Numbered from the stretch's first letter, positions 8,647-18,687 are shown. The stretch is 61,351 nucleotides of DNA from Nocardiopsis alborubida (GCF_012396365.1 NZ_JAAXPG010000040.1:1-61351), one strand, 5' to 3'. The notes: a model not told the origin generated them from the letters alone. Made by a program: numbers and translations.

Positions 8647-9558
8647 GTGATCGAGATACGCCAGCTCACCAAGCGGTACGGCCGCAAGACCGCTGTCGAC
8701 AGCCTGTCGTTCACGGTCTCACCGGGCCACGTAACCGGCTTCCTCGGCCCCAACGGCGCCGGGAAGTCCACGACCATGCGGGCCATGGTCGGCCTGGACC
8801 ACCCCACGTCGGGCACCGTGCTCATCGACGGCAGGCACTACCGGGAGTACCGGGAGCCCCTGCGCAAGGTCGGTGCGCTCCTGGACGCCAAGGGCGTCCA
8901 CCCCGGCCGCACCGTGCGCGGACACCTGGTCGTCATGGCCAGGTCCAACCGGATCCCCCTCGCGCGCGTCGACGAGGTCATCGACACCGTGGGCCTCGGT
9001 GACGCGGCGGACCGGCGGACCAGGGGCCTGTCCCTCGGCATGGGCCAGCGCCTGGGCATCGCGGCCGCCCTGCTCGGCGACCCCGAGGTGCTGCTGTTCG
9101 ACGAACCCGTCAACGGCCTGGACCCCGAGGGCATCCAGTGGATCCGCGGCCTGATGCGCCGGCTCGCCTCCGAGGGCCGCACCGTGCTGGTGTCCTCCCA
9201 CCTGATGGCGGAGATGGCGCTCACCGCCGACCACCTGATCGTCATCGGCCAGGGCAGACTGCTCGCGGACCTGCCCACCGAGGAGTTCGTCGGCAACAAC
9301 TCCGGTTCCTACGTCCTGGTCCGCACCCCGGACAGGGACCGCCTGCGCGACCTGCTCGTGGCGCAGGGCAACACGGTCCGAGAGAGCGGAGACGACGCTC
9401 TGGAGGTGGACGACACCACCTCCCGGATGGTCGGCGAGCTCGCGGCCGAGCACCGGGTGACCCTGTACGAGCTCACCCCGAGAGCGGCGTCCCTGGAGGA
9501 GGCCTTCATGCAGTTGACCGCGAGCGCGGTCGAGTACCGGGCGAAGGAGGCAGTGTGA
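8647..9558 (+). CDS. ABC transporter ATP-binding protein, probable lantibiotic immunity
   Basis: A 303-residue ATPase of the BcrA/NatA/LanF type. It has Walker A GPNGAGKST at 34-42 (Lys40), signature LSLGMGQR, Walker B LLFDEPVNGLD and the H-loop SSHLM, then a C-terminal extension of about 85 residues typical of this subfamily. The start is GTG, and its ribosome site is weak. Its stop overlaps the permease start, so the two form one transporter. Position directly behind the lanthipeptide genes suggests a LanFE-style pump that keeps the product off the producer membrane. A general drug exporter is the alternative. Confidence 0.88.
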   Translation: MIEIRQLTKRYGRKTAVDSLSFTVSPGHVTGFLGPNGAGKSTTMRAMVGLDHPTSGTVLIDGRHYREYREPLRKVGALLDAKGVHPGRTVRGHLVVMARSNRIPLARVDEVIDTVGLGDAADRRTRGLSLGMGQRLGIAAALLGDPEVLLFDEPVNGLDPEGIQWIRGLMRRLASEGRTVLVSSHLMAEMALTADHLIVIGQGRLLADLPTEEFVGNNSGSYVLVRTPDRDRLRDLLVAQGNTVRESGDDALEVDDTTSRMVGELAAEHRVTLYELTPRAASLEEAFMQLTASAVEYRAKEAV

Positions 9559-10313
9559 ACACCGCGGCAGTCGCGTCCGAGTGGGCGAAGATCCGCACCG
9601 TGAGGACCTCGGGGTGGAGCTTCGCGCTCTTCGTGGTGGTGGGCGTGGTCCTGAGCGCCGTGCCCGGCTACTTCGCCGTGCGCGGGTTCGACGGCCCGGA
9701 GGAGGCCGCGGCGTCGGGTCTGGACCCGGTCGCGATCGGCCACAGCGGGATCCAGCTGGCGCTGATCGCGCTCGTGGTGTTCTCCGTCCTGTCCGTCACC
9801 AGCGAGTACGCCACCGGCAGCGTCCAGGGTTCGCTCGTGGCCGTGCCGCGGCGCGTGGTGTTCTACACCTCGAAGCTCCTGACCGTCACGGCGGTGGTGA
9901 CCGTCCTGGCCACGGCCACGGTGCTCGTGGCCTTCCTCGCCACCCAGGCCGCCATGGGGGACTTCGGCGTCTCCCTCGGGGAGGAGGGGGTGCTGCGCGT
10001 CCTGGCCTCCGTCGTGCTGTACGTGGTCCTGCTGTGCGTGTTCTCGATGGGGCTGGCCGCGGTGCTGCGCAGCACCGCCCTGACCGTGGGCATCCTCGTG
10101 CCGATGCTCTTCATGGTCTCGACCGTCCTCAGCGCCATCCCGCGCGTCCGCGAGGTCGCGCGGTTCCTGCCCGACCTGGCCGGTCAGCGGATGTTCCTCG
10201 GCGGGGCGGGCGACGACGCCCTCACCCCGCTCACCGGAGGACTCGTTCTCGGCGCGTGGACGGTGGCCGCCCTGGTCGCCGGGTACTGGTCCGTGGTGCG
10301 CAGGGACGTGTGA
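9555..10313 (+). CDS. ABC-2 type permease partner
   Basis: A 252-residue membrane protein with about six hydrophobic segments in the ABC-2 permease pattern. The first is followed by an extracytoplasmic stretch (residues about 38-65) and the last ends in a basic tail (VVRRDV). AAGGAGG stands four bases before the GTG, and the start overlaps the ATPase stop. It should form the membrane channel for the ATPase at 8647-9558. No conserved substrate signature is visible, so the immunity role rests on context. The next 271 bases hold no gene that I can see. Confidence 0.85.
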   Translation: MNTAAVASEWAKIRTVRTSGWSFALFVVVGVVLSAVPGYFAVRGFDGPEEAAASGLDPVAIGHSGIQLALIALVVFSVLSVTSEYATGSVQGSLVAVPRRVVFYTSKLLTVTAVVTVLATATVLVAFLATQAAMGDFGVSLGEEGVLRVLASVVLYVVLLCVFSMGLAAVLRSTALTVGILVPMLFMVSTVLSAIPRVREVARFLPDLAGQRMFLGGAGDDALTPLTGGLVLGAWTVAALVAGYWSVVRRDV

Positions 10314-10584
10314 CGCACCGCCGTGTGCGGACGCGGCGCCGCCTCCCCCCCGCGCTCCCTCTCCCCGGTCCCCTGTGGCCGGGGGCCGGGGGCCGGGAAC
10401 CGCTCCTCGTCCCCCTCCCCCGTCGGCGCTCTCTCCGCGTCGGCTCCGCCCGCCCGGCAGCCGTCCGCCTGGCGGGCTCCCCGCGTCCCGGTGGCCGCAA
10501 ACGGCCAAGGGGCCGCCCGCCCGCGTCGCGGACCGGGCGGTTCGGTAGAGTTCCGGCACGGTTCGGCGCGGAGGAGGGTGACGG

Positions 10585-11226
10585 GTGGGGATGTTCCTGG
10601 ACACCGCCTTCGGTTTCCCGACCGTGCTGTTCACCCCGCTGCTGATCGTCGTCGCGGTCTACTGGCTGCTCGTCTCGGTCGGCGCCACCGACTCCGACGC
10701 GCTCGACAGCGTGGACGACTCGGGCGAGGCCGCGGGTCTGAGCTCCCTGATGCACCGTGTGGGTCTGGGCAGGGTCCCGGCCACCGTGGCGCTGAGCTCG
10801 CTGGTCTGCGTCGCCTGGTTCGTGAGCATGATGGGAAGCATCATGACCAGCCTCCTCCACACCACCTCCACCCCCCTGCTCATCGCCCTGGGCCTGGTGG
10901 TCCTGCTGATCGCGCTCGTGGCCGCGTGGGCGGTCACCAGCGGCCTGGTCATGTCGGTGCAGCGCTTCCTGCCCAGCCGCGGCAGCGGTTCCAAGAACGA
11001 ACTGGTCGGACGCACCTGCACGATCCGCATCGGCGAGGCCAGCGAGGGCTTCGGCCAGGCCGAGATCACCACCGCGGGCGGCGCGGCGATCTCCATCCCG
11101 GTGCGCACTACCGGCGGAGAGGTCCTGCCGGTCGGCAGCACCGCCCTGATCTTCGACCACAGCGCCGAGCAGGACGTCTTCCTCGTCACCTACTTCGACG
11201 CCGCGCTGGACCCCGGCCAGGACTGA
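10585..11226 (+). CDS. YqiJ/NfeD-like membrane protein with C-terminal OB fold
   Basis: A 213-residue protein with three hydrophobic helices (about 10-30, 70-90, 95-120) and a soluble C-terminal domain (about 140-205) beginning ELVGRTCTIRIGEASEG. This is the arrangement of YqiJ, a relative of NfeD that partners flotillins. GAGGAGGG lies seven bases before the GTG start. The flotillin gene follows 261 bases later on the same strand. NfeD/YqiJ proteins are thought to act with flotillins in membrane microdomains. The role here is transferred from family pairing. Confidence 0.8.
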   Translation: MGMFLDTAFGFPTVLFTPLLIVVAVYWLLVSVGATDSDALDSVDDSGEAAGLSSLMHRVGLGRVPATVALSSLVCVAWFVSMMGSIMTSLLHTTSTPLLIALGLVVLLIALVAAWAVTSGLVMSVQRFLPSRGSGSKNELVGRTCTIRIGEASEGFGQAEITTAGGAAISIPVRTTGGEVLPVGSTALIFDHSAEQDVFLVTYFDAALDPGQD

Positions 11227-11487
11227 CACCCGTCTCCCCGGGACGCCGACCCACCCCGTGTTCGGACGCCCGGAGAGCGGGAACCCCGCGGACGCCCGGA
11301 CAGCACCCCCGGGGGCTCCGCTCCGCCCGACCCGGGCACGGGGTGGTACGCGGAACCGTTCGCGTCCGCGCCGCGTCACATCTGTCGAGCGCCCCCGACC
11401 GGGGGCCGGATCCCCGCCGCAGTACTCCCCGCTCCCGACGCGCTTTCCCCCCTCTTACGCACATCCCCTTGCAGAAAGAGACCCCAC

Positions 11488-13527
11488 GTGTTGCTGAGTG
11501 CCACCGCGAACGGCCAGGAGGCCGCGAACGCGGCCTTCCTGACCGTCGGCGTCGCCCTTGCCGTCGGCGTCGTCGTCCTCATCGCCCTGCTCCTGATGGT
11601 CACCCGCCTCTTCCGCAAGGTCGAGCAGGGCAAGGCGCTGATCATCTCCAAGGTCCGCGACGTCCACGTCACCTTCACGGGCTCGATCGTCCTCCCGGTC
11701 CTGCACAAGGCCGAGATCATGGACATCTCGCTCAAGACGCTGACCGTGGACCGGCGCGGCCGCGAGGGCCTGACCTGTAAGGACAACATCCGCGCGGACA
11801 TCAAGGTGTACTTCTACGTCCGGGTCAACGAGACCGCGGAGGACGTCAAGAAGGTCGCCAAGTCCATCGGCACCGAGCGCGCCAGCCACCAGGACACGCT
11901 CCAGGAGCTGTTCAACTCCAAGTTCTCCGAGGGCCTCAAGACCGTCGGCAAGCAGTTCGACTTCGAGGAGCTGTTCACGCACCGCGAGCAGTTCCGCCAG
12001 GCGATCATCTCCCTGATCGGCACCGACCTCAACGGCTACAGCCTGGAGGACGTGGCCATCGACGAGCTGGAGCAGACCCCGCTGCACCAGCACGACGCCA
12101 ACAACATCCTCGACGCGCAGGGCATCTCCAAGATCACCGAGCGCACCGCGATCGAGCACAAGCGCACCAACGAGTTCGAGAACGACCGCCGCAAGGAACT
12201 CGACCGGCAGAACACCGAGACCGCCGAGACCCTCGCCGAGCTGGAGAAGCGCCGCGAGGAGGCCGCCGCCAAGGCCAAGCGCGAGATCGAGATCATCCGC
12301 GCCCGCGAGGAGGCCGAGACCGCCCGCGTGCAGGCCGAGGAGCGGCTCAAGGCCGAGACCGCCAACATCCGCACCTCCGAGGCGCTGGGCGTCCAGCACC
12401 AGAACCAGCAGCGCGAGATCGCGGTCGCCGAGAAGAACCGCGAGCGCGTCATCGCCATCGAGAGCGAGCGCATCGAGAAGGACCGCCTGCTGGAGGTCAT
12501 CGGGCGCGAGCGCGAGACCGAGCTGAGCCGCATCGCCAAGGACAAGGAGGTCGAGGCCGAGAAGCGCGAGGTCGCCGACGTCGTCCGCGAGCGGATCGCC
12601 GTGGACCGCACCGTGGCCGAGCAGGAGGAGGCCATCAAGCGCCTGCGCGCCGTCGAGGAGGCCGAGCGCACCCGCCAGGCCGTCATCATCCAGGCCGAGG
12701 CCGAGGCCCAGGAGAACCTGGTCAAGGACATCAAGGCCGCCGAGGCCGCGGAGGCCGCCGCCAAGCACAAGGCCGCCGAGGAGCTCACCCTGGCCGAGGC
12801 CCGCCAGCAGGCAGCCGAACTGGACACCCGGGCCAAGATCCGCCTCGCCGAGGGGATCCAGGCCGAGGCCGCCGCGGCCGGGCTGGCCGAGGTGCAGGTC
12901 CGCCAGCAGGACGCCGAGGCCATCGAGAAGGTCGGCCGCGCCGAGGCCGTCGTGGCCAGCGAGAAGGCCCGGGTCGAGGCCGAGGGCGTGGAGCAGAGGC
13001 TGCGCGCCGAGGCCGCCGGTCTCACCGACAAGGCCGAGGCCATGGCCGCCCTGGACCAGGTCAGCCGCGAGCACGAGGAGTACCGCCTGCGACTGGAGGC
13101 CGAGAAGGAGATCCGCCTGGCCGGGATCAACGTGCAGCGCGAGGTCGCCGAGGCCCAGGCCACCGTGCTGGCCACCGGCCTGGAGAACGCCGACATCAAC
13201 ATCGTCGGCGGCGACGGCGCCTTCTTCGACCGCATGGTGGGCTCCATCGGCCTGGGCAAGGCCGTGGACGGCTTCGTCGGCAACTCCAAGACCGTGCAGG
13301 CGCTGGGCGGCAACTGGCTCAACGGCGAGGGCGACTTCGCCGCGGACATGCGCAGGGTGCTGAGCTCCGTGGACACCGAGGACGTCAAGAACCTCACCGT
13401 CTCCGCGCTGCTGCTCAAGCTGATCGGCGCGGGCGGCCCGCAGGCCGACAGGCTCGACGGCCTGCTCGGCACCGCCCGGTCGCTGGGCGTGGACCAGCTG
13501 CCCGCCTCCGCCCTCGCCAAGCAGTAG
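11488..13527 (+). CDS. Flotillin-like SPFH protein (YqiK-type)
   Basis: A 679-residue SPFH/band 7 protein. An N-terminal membrane segment (about 16-36) is followed by the SPFH domain (about 40-205; KGLIISKVRDV-like and LKTLTVDRRGREGLTCKDN blocks, each under 20 residues). A very long Glu/Ala/Arg-rich coiled coil runs from about 215 to 560, then a flotillin-type C-terminal tail. Such proteins oligomerise on the inner membrane face and organise microdomains. The start is GTG with a weak site. The stop is nine bases before the next gene, so flotillin and the large ATPase are co-transcribed. A 261-base spacer separates it from the YqiJ-like gene. Confidence 0.9.
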   Translation: MLLSATANGQEAANAAFLTVGVALAVGVVVLIALLLMVTRLFRKVEQGKALIISKVRDVHVTFTGSIVLPVLHKAEIMDISLKTLTVDRRGREGLTCKDNIRADIKVYFYVRVNETAEDVKKVAKSIGTERASHQDTLQELFNSKFSEGLKTVGKQFDFEELFTHREQFRQAIISLIGTDLNGYSLEDVAIDELEQTPLHQHDANNILDAQGISKITERTAIEHKRTNEFENDRRKELDRQNTETAETLAELEKRREEAAAKAKREIEIIRAREEAETARVQAEERLKAETANIRTSEALGVQHQNQQREIAVAEKNRERVIAIESERIEKDRLLEVIGRERETELSRIAKDKEVEAEKREVADVVRERIAVDRTVAEQEEAIKRLRAVEEAERTRQAVIIQAEAEAQENLVKDIKAAEAAEAAAKHKAAEELTLAEARQQAAELDTRAKIRLAEGIQAEAAAAGLAEVQVRQQDAEAIEKVGRAEAVVASEKARVEAEGVEQRLRAEAAGLTDKAEAMAALDQVSREHEEYRLRLEAEKEIRLAGINVQREVAEAQATVLATGLENADINIVGGDGAFFDRMVGSIGLGKAVDGFVGNSKTVQALGGNWLNGEGDFAADMRRVLSSVDTEDVKNLTVSALLLKLIGAGGPQADRLDGLLGTARSLGVDQLPASALAKQ

Positions 13528-13536
13528 GGAAACTTC

Positions 13537-16500
13537 GTGACAGAGGCCCTGCCCCAGGAGACCGAGGGGCCGGACGCCGGGGACGCGCGTTCGCTGGACG
13601 CGGGCACCTACGAGGTGCTCCGCGCCCGGCTGCGCGAGCAGACCGGCGAGCTGGCCCGGCGGACCGAGCAGCTCAACGCGCGCCGCCTGGAGGTGTTCGG
13701 CGGCACCGAGCTGACCCTGCTCGGCACCGAGCGCGTCCGCACCGAGCACAACTGCGTGCCCCGGGACATCGTGAGCGTGGGGCGCACGGCCGCGGACGGC
13801 GCCGACGGCGCCGTGATCCTGTTCGGCTACAACGTGTTCATCGGCATGCAGCGGGAGACCCACGTCCCCGACGTGTTCTCGCTGCACCGCCACGAGCGCA
13901 CCGGTGACGGCTTCACCTTCGCCGACGCCGCCGGGGACGCCGTCCCCGGGCTGCTCGACGACGAGCGGTTCCAGCAGGACTTCGGCCAGCTCTACCGGTA
14001 CTACCGCGACGCGCGCCTGCTCCAGCTGCGCCGGGTCGAGGAGCGGCTGCTGGCCGTGTTCCAGACCGGCCCGCGCACCGAGGACGTGCGCGTGCTGCGG
14101 TGGTCGGTGTCGCCGACGGGCGAGATCGCCTACCTCGACGCGCGCGGCGAGCGCGACCACGTGTTCCCGCCCTCGCACGACTTCGCGTGGGTGGAGGCCA
14201 CCCGCGAGGACCACGTGGCGGGCCGCCACCCGCACATCTCGATCCTCGACGAGCTGTTCGTGGAGACGGTCGGCGGCGACCTCACCATCAAGGTCGAGAA
14301 CAACACCGAGGTCGGCGAGGGCGTCTACAGCGAGCCCGTGGACGAGCCGTTGCAGAGTCTGGCCGACGCGTCCGTGCACCACGCGCGGGTGGGTTCGCTC
14401 ATCCTGCTGCGCGTGCTGCCCTACAACGAGACCGAGTGGCGCCACCTGGTCTTCAACACGCGCACCAAGGAGGTCGAGCGCCTCGACGGCATCGGCCAGT
14501 CCTGCCAGCGCCTGCCCGACGACCAGGGGCTGATCTTCCCCGGCGGCTACTACCTGGCCACCGGGGTGGCGCGGACCTTCGACACCGACGTCACCGACCT
14601 GGAGTTCGAGCGCCTGGTGCGCTCGCCCAACGGTGAGGACGTGCTCTACGTCTTCCACTCCCGCGCGGACGGCCGCAGCCTGCTGCTGCCCTACAACACC
14701 ATCCGCAAGGAGGTCGCCACCCCGATCGTCTGCCACGGGTACTCGCTGTTCGACGACGGCACCATGACGGTGTTCAGCGACAACTCGGGAGAGCCGACCC
14801 GGGTGCACCCGATGCAGGTGTGGCGGACGCCGTACGCGTCGGACGTGTACGCGGCGGCGCAGCCGGTGGGGACCGGCCCGCTGGAGCGGATCGGCAACGC
14901 CGAACTGGTGCGGGGCGTGTCCGAGTGCCTGTCGGTGGCGCGCATGGCCGAGGACATGCGGCCCTCCACCGAGGTGTTCGAGGCGCTCATGGCCGCCTGC
15001 CGCCGGGTGTCGGACCGGTTCCACTGGCTGGGCGAGGAGGAGCTGGGCGACCTGGCGGCGCCCCTGTCGCAGGTGCGCGACACCGCCGCGCGGGTGCTGG
15101 AGGAGTTCGAGACCGTCCAGGCCCTGACCCGGCAGGCCGCCGACACCCTGGCCGAGGCCGAGGAGAGGGCGGCCTCGCTCATCCGCACCGCCCGCGGGGA
15201 GGCCCCGCGGACGGCGGAGGGCTGGGTGGCGCGGCTGACCGGGCTGCGCCGCGCCCAGGGGCAGACGGCCGCGCTGCGCGAGACGCGCTACGTGGACACC
15301 GCCCGCCTGGAGGCGCTGGACGGCAGGCTCGCCGAGGAGGTCGACGCCACCGGCCGCCGCACGGTGGCCTTCCTGGAGCGCGACGACGCCTTCGCCGGGT
15401 ACCACGACGAGGTGGCGCGTCTGGTCGCCGACGCCGAGGAGATCGGGGCGGTCAGCGCGGCGACGGCGGTCGGGGAGCGCATCGCCGAGCAGACCGAGGG
15501 CCTGCAGGTGGTCACCGAGGTCGTCGGCTCGCTGGACATCGGCGACGCCCAGGTGCGCACGCGCATCCTGGAACGGGTCAGCGAGGTGCTGGCCGGGATC
15601 AACCGTGCGCGCGCCACGCTGGAGGCGCGGCGTGGTGAACTGCTCGCCCTGGAGGGGCGGGCGGAGTTCGCGGCCGAGTTCGCCCTGCTCGGGCAGGCGA
15701 TCACGGGGGCGCTGGCCGCCGCCGACACCCCGGACCGGTGCGACGAGCAGCTGGGGCGGATCATGCTCCAGCTGGAGAACCTGGAGACGCGGTTCGCCGA
15801 GTTCGACGACTTCCTCGGGGAGCTGGCGGACAAGCGCGAGGACGTGTACGAGGCGTTCTCCACCCGCAAACAGGGACTGGTGGACGAGCGGGCGCGTCGG
15901 GCCGACCGCCTGGCGTCGTCGGCCGCCCGCGTGCTGGAGGGCGTACACCGCCGGATCTCGGCGCTGGAGACCCTGGAGGACGTCAACACCTACTTCGCGT
16001 CGGACGCGATGGTGGCGCGGCTGCGCCGCACCTCCGAGGAGTTGCGCGCGCTCGGCGAGACCGTGCGCGCGGAGGAGCTGGACGGGCAGGTCCTGGCCGC
16101 CCGCCAGGAGGCGGGCCGGGCCCTGCGGGACCGCGCCGACCTGTTCGAGGGCGGCGCGGGCGGCGAGACGATCCGGCTGGGCCGGCACCGCTTCGCCGTG
16201 AACACCCAGCCGATCGACCTCACCCTCACCCCCCACGGCGGGGAGATGTCGGTGGCGATCACCGGCACCGACTTCCGTGCGCCGGTCACCGACGAGGCCT
16301 TCGGGCGGACGCGGCACCTGTGGGACCGGGTGCTGGTGTCGGAGAGCCCGCAGGTGTACCGGGCCGAGTACCTGGCCGCGTCGGTGCTGGCCGCGGCCGA
16401 GGACGGCGCGGAGGGCCTGTCGCCGGAGCGGCTGGGCGGGGCGGAGGCGGGTGCGCAGGACGGGTCGTCGCTGCTGGACCTCGTGCGCGGCTTCGCCGAG

Positions 16501-18567
16501 GCCCGCTACGACGAGGGGTACGAGCGGGGCGTGCACGACCACGACGCCGCGCGGATCCTGTCGGTGCTGCTGCGGCTGCACGCGGGGGCCGGGCTGCTGC
16601 GGTATCCGGGCGGGACCCGGGCCGCGGCGCAGGTGTTCTGGGCCTTCGGGGCCGACGAGGAGCGGCGGTCGGCGTGGCGGACCCGGGCCGGTTCGCTGGC
16701 GCGGGCCCGCGAGGTGTTCGGGATGCGCGGGTCGGCCGCGGTCGACGCGCTGCGCGCGGAGCTGGCGGCGGCCGTGGACGGGTTCCTCACCGACACCGGG
16801 CTCCACCAGGACGCCGACCTGGACCTGGTGGGCGAGTACCTGTTCGAGGAGGTCGCGGCGGAGGGGCCCGGGGAGCGGGGGTTCGTGACCGGCGCGGGCG
16901 CCCGTCTGCTGCTGGACCGGTTCCACCGGGCCATGGGCAGCGCGCGGGAGAGCACGCGCAGGGCCTTCGAGGAGGACCTGCGCGCGCTCGACGGCGACCT
17001 GTCCGCGCGGCACCAGCTGGTGGCGGCCTGGCTGGAGGCGTTCGCGGCCACGCTGGAGGAGGTGGACCCGGGCGACCTGCCCGAGGCCGCCGCGATCGAG
17101 CTGACCGGCACCGCCGTGGAGCGGTACGAGTCGTCGGCGGCCGTCGCGGAGAGCGTGGACGGGCTGCTGGGGTCGCACCCGCGCGTGCGCGATCGCTCCC
17201 TGGAGCTGCGGCTGGACGAGTTCCTGCCGCGCACCCGCCGGTTCCGGCTGGAGGAGGTGCCCGCCTACCGGGACTTCCAGCGGCGCCGCAACGAGCTGGT
17301 GGCGGCAGAGCGCGAGCGGCTGCGGCTGGAGGAGTACCGGCCCAAGGTGATGAGCGGGTTCGTCCGCAACAGGCTGCTGGACGAGGCGTACCTGCCGCTG
17401 ATCGGCGACAACCTGGCCAAGCAGCTGGGCGCGGCCGGGGACGACAAGCGCACCGACCAGAGCGGCCTGCTGCTGCTCATCTCCCCGCCCGGGTACGGCA
17501 AGACCACGCTCATGGAGTACGTGGCGAGCCGTCTGGGGCTGGTGTTCGTCAAGGTCAACGGGCCCGCGCTGGGGCACGCGGTGACCTCGCTGGACCCGGA
17601 CGAGGCGCCGGACGCCACCTCCCGCCAGGAGGTCGAGAAGATCTCCTTCGCGCTGGAGATGGGCGCCAACACGATGCTGTACCTGGACGACATCCAGCAC
17701 ACCAACCCAGAGCTGCTCCAGAAGTTCATCTCGCTGTGCGACGGCCAGCGCCGCATGGAGGGGGTGTGGAACGGGCGGACCCGGACCTACGACCTGCGGG
17801 GCAAGCGCTTCGCGGTGTGCATGGCGGGCAACCCGTACACGGAGCAGGGCAAGCGGTTCCGGATCCCGGACATGCTGGCCAACCGCGCCGACGTGTACAA
17901 CCTGGGCGACGTGCTGTCGGGCAGGGAGGAGCTCTTCGCGCTGAGCTACATCGAGAACGCGCTCACCTCGAACCCGACCCTGGCCCCGCTGTCCACGCGG
18001 GACAGGGAGGACGTGTACCGGTTCGTGCGGATGGCGCGGGGCGACGACTCGGTGGGCGCGGACCAGCTCGACCACCCCTACTCGGCGGTCGAGGTGGACC
18101 GGATCGTGTCTGTGCTGCGCAAGCTGCTGCGGGTGCAGGAGGTCGTGATGACCAACAACCAGGCCTACATCGCCTCCGCGGCGCAGTCGGAGGAGGCGCG
18201 CACCGAGCCGCCTTTCCGGCTCCAGGGCTCGTACCGGAACATGAACCGGCTGGCGGAGCGGATCGTGCCGGTCATGAACGACGACGAGGTGGAGGCCGTG
18301 ATCGACGACCACTACCTGGGCGAGGCGCAGACCCTGACCTCGGGTGCGGAGGCCAACCTGCTCAAGCTCGCGGAACTGCGCGGGGTCATGACCCCCGAGC
18401 AGGAGGCCCGGTGGGCGGAGGTCAAGGAGGCCTTCCTCCGCGGCCGGGCGCTGGGCGGCGCCGAGGACGACCCGATGACCAGGGCCATCGGCGCGATGGG
18501 CCTGCTGGCCGACCGGGTGGGCGCGATCGGCACCGCGATCGAGCGGGGACGGGGCTCCGGGCGCTGA
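13537..18567 (+). CDS. Giant DUF3686-type AAA ATPase ('DNA repair ATPase')
   Basis: A 1676-residue protein of the family often labelled DNA repair ATPase (DUF3686). The N-terminal 450 residues are a beta-rich domain; the middle has several helical, coiled-coil stretches. A AAA module near the C-terminus has Walker A PPGYGKTT with Lys1322, Walker B MLYLDDIQ with Asp1384-Asp1385, and a sensor-like MAGNPYTEQGK. It starts nine bases after the flotillin stop and completes a YqiJ-flotillin-ATPase unit. The DNA-repair name is historical; nothing here shows DNA binding. Pairing with a flotillin suggests ATP-driven remodelling at membranes, which is inference. The last 25 codons are duplicated 2 kb downstream. 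Confidence 0.85.
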   Translation: MTEALPQETEGPDAGDARSLDAGTYEVLRARLREQTGELARRTEQLNARRLEVFGGTELTLLGTERVRTEHNCVPRDIVSVGRTAADGADGAVILFGYNVFIGMQRETHVPDVFSLHRHERTGDGFTFADAAGDAVPGLLDDERFQQDFGQLYRYYRDARLLQLRRVEERLLAVFQTGPRTEDVRVLRWSVSPTGEIAYLDARGERDHVFPPSHDFAWVEATREDHVAGRHPHISILDELFVETVGGDLTIKVENNTEVGEGVYSEPVDEPLQSLADASVHHARVGSLILLRVLPYNETEWRHLVFNTRTKEVERLDGIGQSCQRLPDDQGLIFPGGYYLATGVARTFDTDVTDLEFERLVRSPNGEDVLYVFHSRADGRSLLLPYNTIRKEVATPIVCHGYSLFDDGTMTVFSDNSGEPTRVHPMQVWRTPYASDVYAAAQPVGTGPLERIGNAELVRGVSECLSVARMAEDMRPSTEVFEALMAACRRVSDRFHWLGEEELGDLAAPLSQVRDTAARVLEEFETVQALTRQAADTLAEAEERAASLIRTARGEAPRTAEGWVARLTGLRRAQGQTAALRETRYVDTARLEALDGRLAEEVDATGRRTVAFLERDDAFAGYHDEVARLVADAEEIGAVSAATAVGERIAEQTEGLQVVTEVVGSLDIGDAQVRTRILERVSEVLAGINRARATLEARRGELLALEGRAEFAAEFALLGQAITGALAAADTPDRCDEQLGRIMLQLENLETRFAEFDDFLGELADKREDVYEAFSTRKQGLVDERARRADRLASSAARVLEGVHRRISALETLEDVNTYFASDAMVARLRRTSEELRALGETVRAEELDGQVLAARQEAGRALRDRADLFEGGAGGETIRLGRHRFAVNTQPIDLTLTPHGGEMSVAITGTDFRAPVTDEAFGRTRHLWDRVLVSESPQVYRAEYLAASVLAAAEDGAEGLSPERLGGAEAGAQDGSSLLDLVRGFAEARYDEGYERGVHDHDAARILSVLLRLHAGAGLLRYPGGTRAAAQVFWAFGADEERRSAWRTRAGSLARAREVFGMRGSAAVDALRAELAAAVDGFLTDTGLHQDADLDLVGEYLFEEVAAEGPGERGFVTGAGARLLLDRFHRAMGSARESTRRAFEEDLRALDGDLSARHQLVAAWLEAFAATLEEVDPGDLPEAAAIELTGTAVERYESSAAVAESVDGLLGSHPRVRDRSLELRLDEFLPRTRRFRLEEVPAYRDFQRRRNELVAAERERLRLEEYRPKVMSGFVRNRLLDEAYLPLIGDNLAKQLGAAGDDKRTDQSGLLLLISPPGYGKTTLMEYVASRLGLVFVKVNGPALGHAVTSLDPDEAPDATSRQEVEKISFALEMGANTMLYLDDIQHTNPELLQKFISLCDGQRRMEGVWNGRTRTYDLRGKRFAVCMAGNPYTEQGKRFRIPDMLANRADVYNLGDVLSGREELFALSYIENALTSNPTLAPLSTRDREDVYRFVRMARGDDSVGADQLDHPYSAVEVDRIVSVLRKLLRVQEVVMTNNQAYIASAAQSEEARTEPPFRLQGSYRNMNRLAERIVPVMNDDEVEAVIDDHYLGEAQTLTSGAEANLLKLAELRGVMTPEQEARWAEVKEAFLRGRALGGAEDDPMTRAIGAMGLLADRVGAIGTAIERGRGSGR

Positions 18568-18626
18568 CCGGGTGACACGTGCGGGCCGGACGTGTGACCG
18601 GTGCGACGCGTGGGGCTCTGACCAAC

Positions 18627-18687
18627 GATGATCTTGTACCTGTAGCCGATTTCGACGGTCGAGACTCGCTATAGGTACAAGATCATC
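18627..18687. repeat. 61-nt palindromic element, copy 1
   Basis: Twenty-base arms (GATGATCTTGTACCTGTAGC and GCTATAGGTACAAGATCATC) pair with a single G-U and enclose a 21-nt loop. It lies 60 bases after the ATPase stop. A second copy with the same arm and loop lengths is at 48212-48272, also just after a gene end. This is a dispersed intergenic palindrome of REP or MITE type. Confidence 0.75.
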
